The position numbers and the translations under genes are program-made. The notes below the pieces were generated by a model that had not been told where the DNA came from, ran no database searches, and was given only the letters and a program-made list of their open reading frames with translations. A stretch of DNA of 64,000 nucleotides from Stomoxys calcitrans (lineage: Eukaryota > Arthropoda > Insecta > Diptera > Muscidae): contig NC_081553.1 of the NCBI RefSeq assembly GCF_963082655.1, forward strand, positions 65,148,892 to 65,212,891, read 5' to 3'. Of this stretch, positions 50,466 through 62,629 are shown in pieces. Position 1 is the stretch's first letter. Every line of letters starts with the position of its first letter.

Positions 50466-52390
50466 AGTTTTTTGATATCGCAAGGGGGGTCGGACCCTCC
50501 CCCTTGCCCCAAAAGTACAAACAAAAACTAAAAATGGACCGATCGTGGCAATATAGTAGAGTACGAATTCCATACCAAAAAATGGGTCCAAGTGATTGTA
50601 AACCCCCCCCCCCCCCCCCAAAAAAATAGGTTTATTGGACGATAATGACAATATGGGACTCGAATGAAAGGACCGATCGAAAAAATATGGGACTTTAATG
50701 AAAGGTATTCAAGAGTTGACTACGAATTTCATATTAGAAACTGGGTCCAAGTAAATGGGGGACCGCCCCGACCCCAAAACCCCCCCAAATAGGTTTAATG
50801 GACCAAAATGGCAATATGGGGCTTGAGTGAAAGGTATTCGGGAATAGATTACGAATATGGTTAGGAAGGAGGTATAGGCTAAGTAATTTGTTGATTTGGG
50901 AAGGGGGGCGGACCCTCCCCCATTACCCCCAAAACGCCTCCCAAAATCAAAAGTGGACCGATAGGGTCAGTATGGATATCAAATGTAAGATATTGGAGAG
51001 TAGAATACGAATGTGGTATAAAAACTTTTGTTCAAATATCCAAATCAAATATCGTCCAACCCCAAAAAACGGCCCCAGACAGAAATTGGGTTGCCCAATT
51101 TTTTATATAGTCGGCGTTGACAAATTTTTTCACAGCTTGTGACTCTGTAATTGAATTCTTTCTTCTGTCAGTTATCAGCTGTTACTTTTAGCTTGTTTTA
51201 GAAAAAAAGTGTAAAAAAAGTATATTTGATTAAAGTTCATTCTAAGTTTTATTAAAAATGCATTTACTTTCTTTTAAAAAATCCGCAATTACTTTTTGGG
51301 CAACCCAATATATTGGACGTACATATCAATACAGGACTCAAATGAGTGGTATTCGTGAGTAGACATAAAAATTAGGTCCAAGTAATTGATGATCGCCCCA
51401 TCCTCGGTAACCGCCCAAATGGGTATATTACATGATCATAGCTTGATGAAACTTAAATGTAACACATTTGAGAGCAGATTACGAATATGACATTAAACTT
51501 TTTGTTCAAGAGTCTACGTGATGCTTTACCTCCTAAAATCGTCTCCAATAGGTTATTTGACCCATTAAAATAATGGGGAATCAAGTGAAAGATTTTTTTT
51601 TGAGTAGAGTGCGTCATACAAATTTTGTGCTCAATTAGTAGATGGGGTGTGGCGCACAACCCTCCACCAAACGGCTGTATACACCAATCATGACAATATG
51701 GGGTTAAATCAAAGGTATAAGGTTGTGGACTGCGAATCTGATATGAATATCAAACGAGAGATATTTAAGAGAAGTGTACGAACATGGTATACAAAGTTCG
51801 CCCAAAGTGTTCGGCGGGCTCCCCCCACCCCCAAGGAACCCCCCAACAGGACTCTTTCAACGCTTTGGCCAATATGGGTATCAAATGAAAGGTACTTAAA
51901 TGTAGAGTACACATCTGACATAAAACTTTATTCCTTGGTGTCTGAGGGGACTCCTCACCACCCAAAGCCCCCCAGCAGGGTTTATATACCAATTGGGAAC
52001 AATACGAATATCAAATGAAAGATGTTTGGTAGTTGAGTACAAATCTCTTATAAAAATTTCGTTCATGGTGTCTACGGTGCCTCCCCAACCCCAAGACCCC
52101 CAAAACGGGCATTAAGTCCAAGGTCACAAAATGGGTATAAAATGAAAGGTCTTTAAGAGTTGACTACGAATCTGATATACACATTTGGGACCGGGTCTGG
52201 GACCTTCCCACCCACCTAATACGCTTCAATAAGACGTGTGATTCGATCAAGATAATATGGAAACTAAACGAGAGGTCAATGGTTGTAGAGTTCGAATCTA
52301 ATGCTGATATAAGGAACCAAGTATCTGGGTCACATCCTGCCGTTCAGCCGGACATTAAAGGACTCAAGTACACTGTTTTTAGGCCTTCGC
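50466..52390 (-). repeat. Type C tandem array with MITE
   Basis: About twelve imperfect units in minus orientation ('gaccgatcgtggcaatat', 'atgaaaggtattc', C-rich 'ccccaaaacccccccaaat'). A MITE is inserted at 51086. No end module is clear. Confidence 0.75.
51086..51308 (+). mobile_element. Mariner-type MITE, copy 6 (left terminus shortened)
   Basis: TTGGGTTGCCCAA then TTTTTTATATAG: about 15 bp of the left inverted repeat is deleted. The right terminus is intact, followed by TA (51309-51310). Confidence 0.9.
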
Positions 52391-52514
52391 GTCGGGGGGG
52401 CCAAACCTTTCCTCCCAATAAAAACAAACACACACACACAACTGTCATGTAGGACGGTCAAATGAATGGGCATGTCAGAGGGCAATCGCCATCCAGCCAA
52501 AAAAGAGAATTAAC

Positions 52515-53993
52515 AAGTAAAAAGGCCGAACTTTGGATACCCACCACCTCGGGTATCTATGTAAAGCACTTTTCATCAAAATCCAGTGAAATTTGCGTAC
52601 CTTTTGTCCCATAGCAGTTATATCGAAATATGATCCGATTTGGACCAAATACTAATAAGTACAACTCAATGCTCAATTATGTATAACAAAATATTGGTCT
52701 TTTTGGTAGCTATATCTAAAAATAAACATAAGTCAATGTGTCAAATTTCAGTTAAATCGGATTATAAACGCTTCTTTTTTGGGACCAAGACTTTAAATCG
52801 AGATATCGGTCTATATGGCAGCTATATCCAAATATTGATCGATCTGAGTGAAATTGAAAAAGGATGTCGAAGGGCCCAACACAACTCACTGTCCCAAATT
52901 GAGGCGACATCGGATAATAAATGCGCTTTTTCTGGCCCCAAAACCTAAAACCGAGAGATCGGTCTATATGGCAGCTATATCCAAATCTTGACCGATCTGT
53001 GCCATAATGTAGAACTATGTCAAGGGATTAAACCCAACTCAATGTCCCAAATTCCGGCGACATCGGACAATAAATGCGCCTTGTATGGGCCTAAGACCCT
53101 CAATCGGAGGATCGGTCTATATGACAGCTATATCCAAATCTGGACCGATCTGAGCCAAATTGACGCAGGATGCCGAGGAGACTAACATAATTCACTGTCT
53201 CAAATTTCAACAACATCGGATGATAAATGTGGTTTTTATGGGCTTACGACCCTAAATCGGAGGATCGGTCTATATGACATCTATATCCAAATCTGGACCG
53301 ATCTGGACCTAATTGACGAAGGATGTCGAGGGGCCTAGCACAACTCACTGTCTTAAATTTCAGTAAAATCGGATAATAAATGTGGCTTGTATGGGCTTAC
53401 GACCCTAAATCGGAGGATCGGTCTATATGGCATCTATATCCAAATCTGTACCGATCTGGACCAAATTGACAAAGGATGTCGAAGGGCCTAACAAAACTCA
53501 CTGTCCCAAATTTCAGCAAAATCGGATAATAAATGTGGCTTTAAGGGGCGTAAGATCCTAAATCGGAGGATCGGTCTATATGGCAGCTATATTCAAATCT
53601 GGACCGATTTGGGCCAAATTGACGAAGGGTGTCGAAGGGCCTAACACAACTCACTGTCCCAAATTTCAGCGAAATCGGATAATAAATGTTGTTTTTATGG
53701 GCCAAAGACCCTAAATCGGCGGATCGGTCTATATCAAGATATAGTCCGATATAGCTCATCTTCAAACTTAACCTGCTTATGGACAAAAAAATACTCCGTG
53801 CAAAATTTCAGCTCAATATCTCTATTTTTGAAGACTGTAGCGTGATTTCAACAGACAGACGGACGGACATGTCTAGATCGTCTTAGATTTTTACGCTGAT
53901 CAAGAATATATATATATACGGAAATGGATATTTCGATGTGTTGTAAACGGAATGACAAAATGAATATACCCCCATCCTTCGGTGGTGGGTAAA
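52515..53993 (+). repeat. Type B mini-me-like element, complete copy
   Basis: AACAAGTAAAAAGGCCGAAC (hairpin half lost), ATACCCACCACCTCGGGTAT, about nine type B units, then CAGACAGACGGACGGACATG. TCTAGATCGTCTTAGATTT, (TA)5 and the terminal TTCGGTGGTGGGTAAAAAAA complete it. Confidence 0.92.
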
Positions 53994-54545
53994 AAAATAA
54001 TTAATGAAGGCCGATCGGGATAGAGTAGGACAGCAATAAAAGGTATTTCGTAGTAGAGTACACTGTTTAACCTCAAATTGGGATAGACGCAGGAGGACCT
54101 ACGGATCTTTAAAAATGTGGTATCCCAAGTGGTAGTTTGGAAAAGTGATTTTGAATGTATAGCCAATACAGACAAAAATTAACAAGTGTGGCTCTGAATG
54201 AGACCCGTAGTCCTGAATATCGCCACTTTCAAAATGATTGACATTATGGACTCAAAAAAAATCATGCTCCAGCACGATGCTGATTTATTTCAGAGTCAGC
54301 CCCCTGAACTCCGTTGAAACCGCCCATGTTTGCCTATTATGGCAATAAGGTGGTCAAATAATAGGTATTTCATGGTATAAAAAACGAATTTGATAACCAA
54401 TTTTGAGGCCAAGTGTTTGGGGGTCGTCTCACCCCATAAACTCCCTCTAAACCAATGGCTAAAGGGGCTCAAATAAAAGAAATTTGAGAGTAGAGCACGA
54501 TGCTGATATTTCCTCAGAGCTAAGTGGGTGGACTAAATTTTCAAT
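53994..54545 (-). repeat. Type C units
   Basis: Matches 5940-6120 in reverse ('aataaaaggtatttcgtag', 'ggatctttaaaaatgtgg'), plus two further units with AAACTCCCTCTAAACCAATG. Confidence 0.65.
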
Positions 54546-55249
54546 GAAAATTTAATTTCCTAACCTGGCAACCCCGTTTCTCCGTCTTTTCATTTACAAT
54601 TATTTTGCTACCGTGGTAAGCGTCGCTCTGGCTCTGGCATTTTAAGAAATATTTAGTGTTGAATCCTTATTAAAGAGCCTTTGAATAGCTTTTGTTCATT
54701 TGTTTGTTAGTTGCGTTGCGTGGTGCTTTCTACTTCTATTTCAATTTTCATCTAAGCTCCAGCATTTGCCTTTTTGAAAACCAAAAATGTCTTCATTTAG
54801 CATCAGGCGTTGTGTTAATTTCGCTTTAAGCGAAAGGATTCCTCGACAAATGAAATTATCATCCAAAAAGTGAGCAAAAAGACATAAAAACAGGTATTCG
54901 GTATTCGGTTAGAAGGGAAGGGGAGGCGGAAGGAAATTGTTAAATTGTTTTACCAAAATAGCAACCGTTTGAATGGACATTAAGGCATTTGACAGCTACT
55001 AACAGGAGGGGGTGGCGGAAATGCCTTTGCCCATTAAGGAAATACAAGAAATAATTAAAAACGGCATTCCCCAGCATTAATGCTACACGAAAAGCTATTT
55101 TAATGGCCTTCATGGGAGTTTTTCAAATACTTTTGTTTTAATAAAACGATGATGAGCAGATTTCAGTCAAAAAGTCGAAAAAAAAACAACAACTTGCAAA
55201 GAGGGTGTGGATTTCATTTTGTTAATAATTTGAATTGCGTCAATCAATT
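54546..55249. other. Single-copy-like stretch, no gene called
   Basis: Contains a 28-codon ORF from ATG 54787 (MSSFSIRRCVNFALSERIPR) and a TTCGCTTTAAGCGAA hairpin inside it. There is no further support for coding. Confidence 0.4.
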
Positions 55250-56450
55250 TTAGTGAGAAAAAAGTATGGGTTACCTATTTAGGGATGGCGTAGGGGATGA
55301 GGGATACCAAGCACTGGTTCGGATTGACTTGGCAAAGCCTAGGCCTATCTTAGTCGCTCCCTCATCTAAATTGTGCACACATGGTGTCACCTGTGAGCTG
55401 ACATGTGCCGCGAAACTTACTTTGCAGAAAATACCAATTACTGTGATAAAAGGCAGCCGGTTGTATGTAACGGATTGACCCATGGAGTCCTTCATTGGCA
55501 ATGGCTGCCTCCTCAGTGTACGCATTCGTCCTTTTTCGTCGTGGGAGAGCCACTTCCCGGAGTGCCTTCTTCGCACGATTTTGGTACGAGCCAGGATTGA
55601 AAAGAACCCAGAACCCTGATTCTGTTCGGTTTGCCAGAACCACCTCCATTATCGGCCGGTGTCTGTGAGTTGTAGGCGGTGCAAGGTGTGTTTGCATTTC
55701 CGATCTTGCTCTGGCCTTACGTCATTACGAGAGTATAGTCGCACTAAATACGTTGCAGCTTGTCGTGCGAATTCTGGCCTTACGTCATTACGAGAGTATA
55801 TTTGCACTAAATATTTTGCAGCTTATCGTGCGAATTTAGACAGCAGTGGGTCACTAGCGTCGTCGTGCTCGCCGTCCTCGTCGTCGGACTATGTAACAAC
55901 TCCCGTGCGGGAGTATATGAAACAGCAGCACCCCATCTCCAATATTGCCGCGCCAGTACTGGGAAGTGTGTCTTCCTTGGAATTGAATTGCAATGGTCTC
56001 CGAGGCAAGATTGACGAGATAATAGATTTTATGAGTCGGAGCAGCACATTGGCTGCATCGATCCAGGAGACGAAGCTTACCAACACCTGCAGCATGTAAA
56101 GTGTCACGGATACAATGTGCTACTTAAGAATTATGTAACGAGTTTAGGAGCGACTTGGACTTCGTGATACACCATTTAGTGCAGTATAGATCCATCTGCG
56201 CCTGGAGTTAGTGACCCCTAAATGGAATGCAGGGGGTTAGCAGTCGAGTCCAATATTGTCGAGATAGAGCTATACAACGTGTACATATGGTTGGTAGTTG
56301 TGACCCAGTTAATGGCCAAGCCAACAAGTTTCGACATAGGTGGGCTACTGTCTGTCTGGTCTGGTTCTCGGAGTCTTCAATGCTCATTACGTTTCATGGC
56401 ATTTTGGCAGAGCAGATTGAAGGCTACACTTTTTGCCCGGTGAATGAGTA
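55250..56450 (+). mobile_element. LOA/I-type LINE, ORF1/endonuclease part (family C)
   Basis: A Cys-rich segment CRRCKVCLHFRSCSGLTSL is followed by a duplicated 21-residue block, then SSCSPSSSSDYVTTPV and the endonuclease start LELNCNGLRGKIDEIIDFMS and ASIQETKL. Later IEIELYNVYI-like sequence appears in shifted frame near 56255. This is the 5' half matching the RNase H part at 57000-58615. Stops and frameshifts are present. Confidence 0.82.
55711..55836 (+). repeat. 63-bp in-frame tandem duplication in the LINE ORF
   Basis: Two adjacent 63-bp copies, offset 55711 to 55774, encode SGLTSLREYSRTKYVAACRA and SGLTSLREYICTKYFAAYRA, each then N. The reading frame is kept. Confidence 0.85.
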
Positions 56451-57000
56451 GAGATGGGTCTCTACCGGGTATTTACCCGGTTTACCCAAAGCTTGGGTAT
56501 TTTTTGGATAAATACCCAATAAATACCTTTTTTGGGTATTTATAATTTTGCAGATATCTTGGGTATAAAAATATTTTCCAAAAAATTTTTGATGATTTAG
56601 TATTCTTTGTATATAAAGCGGATCTTCTGATCTCGGAAATCGGATTTTAGTTGTATATAGCCGCTATATAGACTATATAGATTTCAAGACGTAAAGTCTT
56701 GAGGCAATAAATTGGCAATTTTTCATACGATTTCGATGAAATTAGGCACAGAGAGTTCTGGTAGATCCTTCCTTTCCCATTTCTGTGAAGTGTGGTTCAG
56801 ATCGGACTTTATTTGGATGTAGCGTGCATTGCAGATGATTGGGATCTGGTTAAACTTTTTAGAAGGGAATTCACTCCTCTCAGTGAAGTGACTGAAGACA
56901 CGAGTGAGGTGGAAGAGAAATTTCATGTCATCTCTCCAGCCGCCTGTTTGCTTAATCTGAGTTTTACCATTTATGAAACGCGATCCAAATGATGAACTTA
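56451..57000. repeat. Insertion between LINE halves: GGGTATTT-rich piece and a type B unit
   Basis: 56451-56580 has many GGGTATTT/AAATACCC motifs and a perfect hairpin ACCGGGTA-TT-TACCCGGT (56464-56481), reminiscent of hAT-type ends. 56620-56850 holds one worn type B unit. The remainder is unassigned. Confidence 0.5.
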
Positions 57001-58615
57001 GGTGTGCGAGGTTGTAATATCTCTAAGGGGTAAGGATCCGAATGAGCTATGCAGAAGGGCCGAAAGGGTTTTGCATATGACATATGACTGGGCTAGACCT
57101 CAAGGTCTCAATGTTAACCCAGAGAACACTGATACATGCCTGTTTTCGAGGAAGACGAAGGTGGGCAAATTTAACGCACCACGTTTCCTCAATAAGACGA
57201 TTTCGATATCTGATAAGGTCAAATACTTAGGTGTGATCTTGGACTGGAAACTGAATTGGAAGTGTCACATTCAAGAGCGTACTGAGAAGGCTCACAAATG
57301 TTGGGCACTATGTAGACCGTAGAGCCTTAGGCTCGAAATGGGGCCTGAATCTTAGAATAGTCCACTGGCTCTACAGGAGCGTGATTAGACCAATACTTAC
57401 TTACGCCTCAGTAGTTTGGTGGACTGCTATGGAGAAAAAGTGCAACTTAAGGATCATACAACAGGTTCAGAGAACATGTTGTCTTGGCATAGGCGGAACG
57501 ATGAGGACCACGCCCACTAGGGCACTGGAAACTATTATAGATATCCAATCCATTGACATACAGGTTAAGTGTGAGGCAGCCACTATGGGTATGAGACTTA
57601 ATGCGATGAGAGAAGGGATTGTGGATGTAAGCAGCTCATACCATCGCGGTATAATCGAGGCGACTATAGGAAACCTGGATCGGATACCTGAGATGAACCT
57701 TGAAATCGAGTGCGAGGCACTGCTGCCATCGATACAGTCTTGGATTGACGGAACCCATGAGTGGATCAAGGCTAGAGGACAGAGTTGGCCTGGGACTGAG
57801 ATCTGTTATAGACTGCCTGACCATAATACGGTCCTCCAGGCGGAGATCCGGGCGATCAGGAATGCGTGAAGTAGTGCTAAAGCGAGGACGTCGAGTATGA
57901 ACATATTTACCGACAGTAAAATTGCCATTAGGGCAATAACTACCAGGACGGTAAGTCTTGCAGTGTAAGAAGGAGATTAACGCCGTCTCTAAGGATGGCA
58001 AAATCCTCATCGTTTGGGTGCCGGGCCATAACGGAGTAAGGGGAAATGAAGGGGTAGACGATTTGGCGGTGAAGGCCAGAGGACTGCCGTCAATAAACTT
58101 GGTTAATCCAAAGCCTTTCTTGTCGACGCAGTCCGAGTGGGCGACGAATGCAACAACAACATTGTGGGGACGAATGCAACATCCTATGGGGGGATCCAAA
58201 TCGTGAGAAGACGAGGCTATTACTGAAAGGAAGCAAGAAGGAGGTCAGTATAGCTATTGGCATCATGACGGGACACAATGGACTACGAGCTCACTTATGT
58301 AAAATCGGTGGGGCATGCGGGGAAGATGATGAGACGTTAGACCATTTTATTTGTCATTGTGCGGCTTTCGCGTCTAACAGGTACCGGCATTAGGTGGAGA
58401 CACAATACTAAACATGAACCAACTTAGGGGAGTGGTATAGAAAGCGAATAAGGATTTTGGAAGTTGCACGGAATTCCTAACTTTAATTATTCTTTTTACA
58501 GGTTACTTTATAGTTCTAAGAGCGCACAACAAGCCGATTACTGGCTCAGGTGTATGTCCGTAGTGGCATGGGCGGATTAATATTTGCACCCTCTTTTTCA
58601 ACCTAACCTAAACTT
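57001..58615 (+). mobile_element. LOA/I-type LINE, RT-thumb and RNase H part (family C)
   Basis: GLNVNPENTDTCLFSRKTKV and KYLGVILDWKLNW, then IRPILTYASVVWWTAMEKKC, QQVQRTCCLGIGGTMRTTPT, QAEIRAIR, FTDSK and WVPGHNGVRGNEG. The downstream Asp of the last RNase H motif survives as VDDLA. The HLCKIGGACGEDDETLDHF Cys block is near 58300. Frameshifts at about 57320, 57780 and 57870. The 3' end is GCACCCTCTTTTTCAACC and TAACC repeats. Confidence 0.9.
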
Positions 58616-58672
58616 GAATTGGACAGAAGTTTGCCCCCTTTTCCTTCCTGCAATGTTCAAAATTTGCAATTT
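58616..58672 (+). mobile_element. SINE tail fragment
   Basis: ACTTGAATTGGACAG, AAGTTTGCCCCC and CAAAATTTGCAATTT match the 3' part of the tRNA-derived SINE. Confidence 0.55.
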
Positions 58673-60689
58673 TTTGCAGGCATAGCTTTTGGCTCTTATG
58701 TATGGTCTGAAGAATGGGATCTTAAGCCTTTTGGTCTACGGCTGATTTGCTTCCAAGAGTGGGTTTCAAAATTTCCTACGGTCTTTATAGCTGGTATTCA
58801 CCGCCTCTCTCTCTCTCTCATATCTATTACGGGCTTAAATTACCTCATAACGAAAGGTAGTTTAATACATGTAACTAAGCAATATAGATATTAGAAATGA
58901 CTGTATCTGTCGCTGCCTTGCTAACAATACGATCCGACTTTGTCTGACGTCTGACATGTCTGCATATAGTCGGACGGAATCATACAACAATTCTTACCAA
59001 ATCCGGAAAGAAATCGGTTCGACAAGTCAGAGGGAATTTATTTTTTCTGTTCCGAGATTTAATAACGAAATCGTAACTATTTCTGTACGGCGTGTAGGAG
59101 GAATGTTTTGCTTGGTTTGTTTTTATTTTTTCGATACCACGTGTGTGGAATGTAAACAAGTGGTGAAGAGGGGTTTTTTTTTGAATTGGGTATTGTGCCA
59201 TTAAATGTTGCCTTGGTATTTTTGTTCATTTTGATCAGTTGTAAGACATTCGTCATATAATCGAACCGCAAACGTCAACGAATTTGTTTCCAATTCGGTA
59301 CGACGTAAAATTTCCCTGTAATATTGCTCCGATCCGATATCGGATCCGGTCTGATGTCGGTACGATATGACGGTAAATATACCAGATTTCCCTCAGCCGT
59401 ATCGTTCTGACAACATGACAACCACTTCTCTCGTTTTCAGCTACGCTGTCGGTGAGACATCCGATCCAACATCGGATGATTCATCCGATTGTCGGACCAA
59501 TGTCGGGCGGATTGACGCCGCAGAAGATCGTTTTTATTTTCTCTGCCATCTCTCTCTGATATTTTTTCTCTCTCTGATAGTTTTTCTTTAAGCCGATGGC
59601 GCCGTTCAGAGGACTGAATTCTGGCAGATTTAAATCTTTGATCCTATCATCAAAGTGGTTCGAAAAGGCACATTGACGAAATATGCCGCAATCATTGGCA
59701 TGTGCTCGTATGGAAGAGGGAAAGGTTATGGAGCAGTCACAATCTGCCACACCATGGCCATGGCGGATATATAAACCTTTAAAGTCTGGTATCATCCTCA
59801 TCCAACCTAACCACATCTTAAATATTTCTTAAATGATAAGTGGTATAATATTTCAAATTGATTACATGACCATATCATTTAGTCGTTTTTCTATTGATTT
59901 ATGAGCCAAATTACCCTTGCATATATCTTCCTTAATTAATTTGATTATAAACATATAAAATGTATTAAATACTATGCGAATACATGGATAATACTTTGCA
60001 GGTATTTAATCGAGTGATGAGCATTCAGGATAAGCGGTTGGGCTGGCTACAAAACCAATTCTCTTCAGTGTGGCAGGTAAACATTTGCGGTGGCTGTAGA
60101 AGTTTCAAATGCCCTCAAACCCTTTGGAGTAGATATTTAAGAACAACGAAAACAATCCATTTCGGGTTTTAAATTAATTTAATTTTAATTAAAAACAAAT
60201 ACAGCATTTGCATGCTGTGGTTGACTCCAACAGAGAGAATGCGAAAGCGAAGAAGAGATTGGCGGTGGGGGGGGGGGGGGGGGGATTTACAATTAAAGAT
60301 GATAGACAAATTTACTTTATGCCACAAGTCCTTGTGGATGTAATCCCATTAAGAGGTTGTAAGACAAACATATTTACACACTGCGCTGAAGGAGTGAAGG
60401 ATACTACACCGAAATGCTCGTATTTAAACATGCGGTTTATCCGATGAGAAAACAGTTTCTCATCGCAGGGGGTATAACAAGTATTTATCTGTGTGCTGTT
60501 TAGAATCTTTTTTGTAAACACTTTTACTTTTCAAAGTTTTTGATTTTGGTTGTTTTGCTGGCGATGGGTGTGAAGTGATTAACCAATGGAAGCGGGAAAA
60601 AGCATGGCAATATTTGAGTGAAATGTAAAAGGGTCTATGAAGCTCTAGTAGTTCAAACAATGAATTTTTCTCCAAAGCCAAAATGTCAA
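58673..60689. other. 2-kb stretch without a gene; palindromic CCGAT cluster
   Basis: 58930-59520 is rich in CCGAT/ATCGG motifs, including a perfect palindrome ATCCGATATCGGAT (59332-59345). 60267-60284 is an 18-G run. The small ORFs lack coding signs. This may include an unknown DNA transposon. Confidence 0.4.
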
Positions 60690-61848
60690 TGAATCTTTCT
60701 CTACAGACAAAATTTTAATGAAATTTCATCTATAAAGACAAAATTTCAATGAAATTTCATCTATAAAGACAAAATTTCAATGAAATTTTCTCTGAAGACA
60801 AAATTTCAATTAAATTTTCTCTAAAGACAAAATTTCAATGAAATTTTCTCTAAAGACGAAATTTCAATGGAATTTTCTCTAAAGACAAAATTTCAATGAA
60901 ATTTTCTCTAAAGACAAATCTTCAATGAAATTTTCTCTAAAGACAAAATTTCAATGAATTTTTCTCTAAAGACAAAATTTCAATTAAATTTTCTCTAAAG
61001 ACAAAATTTCAATGAAATTTTCTCTAAAGACAAAATTTCAATGAAATTTTCTCTAAAGACAAAATTTCAATGAAATTTTCTCTAAAGACAAAATTTCAAT
61101 GAAATTTTCTCTAAAGACAAAATTTCAATGAAATTTGCTCTAAAGACAAAATTTCAATGAAATTTTCTCTAAAGACAAAATTTCAATGAAATTTTCTCTA
61201 AAGACAAAATTTTAATGAAATTTTCTCTAAAGACAAAATTTCAATGAAATTTTCTCTAAAGACAAAATTTCAATGAAATTTTCTCTAAAGACAAAATTTC
61301 AATGAAATTTTCTCTAAAGACAAAATTTCAATGAAATTTTCTCTAAAGACAAAATTTCAATGAAATTTTCTCTAAAGACAAAATTTCAATGAAATTTTCT
61401 CTAAAGACAAAATTTCAATGAAATTTTCTCTAAAGACAAAATTTCAATGAAATTTTCTCTAAAGACAAAATTTCAATGAAATTTTCTCTAAAGACAAAAT
61501 TTCAATGAAATTTTCTCTAAAGACAAAATTTCAATGAAATTTTCTCTAAAGACAAAATTTCAATGAAATTTTCTCTAAAGACAAAATTTCAATGAAATTT
61601 TCTCTAAAGACAAAATTTCAATGAAATTTTCTCTAAAGACAAAATTTCAATGAAATTTTCTCTAAAGACAAAATTTCAATGAAATTTTCTCTAAAGACAA
61701 AATTTCAATGAAATTTCTTCTCGAAAGACAAAATTTCAATGAAATTTTCTCTAAAGACAAAATTTCAATGAAATTTTCTCTAAAGACAAAATTTCAATGA
61801 AATTTTCTCTAAAGACAAAATTTCAATGAAATTTTCTCTAGGATTCAA
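60690..61848. repeat. 29-bp minisatellite, about 40 copies
   Basis: The unit is AAAGAC, then AAAATTTCA-A-TGAAATTTT, then CTCT, with overlap at the A run to give 29 bp. Each unit holds a 9-bp inverted repeat around one base. The left edge (60690-60970) is more diverged; the centre is almost uniform. One unit near 61716 has a 1-2 bp change (TTTCTTCTCGAAAG). The period is not a multiple of three and no ORF runs through it. Confidence 0.97.
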
Positions 61849-62629
61849 AAACCGAAGTAATCACCCCAGCTAATTGAATCAATACTGCTTAGTAAATGAT
61901 AGTTTTGCCATTGATATAACTACCCAACATCCTGTCATAATCCAACTATTCTGTGTTACACACCACGCTTAAACCAGCACTTTAAATGCTTTTCGAGTTT
62001 ACACAAAATATATTTTAAGGTTAGTGACATTTTAACCCACTAAGGCGATAAATTAGTAATTAATTCTGCACTGCATCACCACCATTGCGGTGCTTAACCT
62101 TAAGGTGGCATTGGTCATCTGATAAAATTGCTGCTAGTGCAACAGAAGAAAACTTTCCAAGGTACCCACTTACACTTTGATTAACATAAAGTCAATATTG
62201 GCTTTGTGATTATGGGCTGCTTTTTTGTCATTTTCCGCATGTTCCGGGATGCTTTTTGTGTCATACAAAGATGCCTTGGTAATTGTGGAGATAGTAGGTA
62301 AACATTTTTTTAATAGAATACCTAGAAAAGGCAAGGTTTGAAAAAGAGAATATTTTTTTGTTTTCCTTATGCACAAAGTGCACAAAAAAGGCTTTTCATT
62401 TATCCAATCTTGTGAAAACTTCCTGTATTGCAATTAAATGGCTTTGAAATTATGAACAAAAACTAAACAAAAGTTGTAAAGCAAAACAAAATGAAAGGCA
62501 AAAACAAAAAGCCATCAAAAGATGGACCCAACTGAAGTGTAATGAAATGACACTGCAACTGTGGCTGAACAATGTAAAATACACATGCAGAAACTTCTGG
62601 AGGTTTTAAGAGAAGACAAATTAGATGTA
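61849..62629. other. Single-copy-like stretch, no gene called
   Basis: Contains minus-strand ORFs (62170-62433) without recognisable domains. No repeats of the main families seen. Confidence 0.4.

Noticed and set aside
57636..58199. 187-codon minus-strand ORF
   Set aside because: Shadow of the RNase H coding strand of the LINE; the residue pattern of the plus strand is the recognisable one.
60690..61848. CRISPR-like array
   Set aside because: Units are directly adjacent with no unique spacers, and the genome is eukaryotic; it is a minisatellite.
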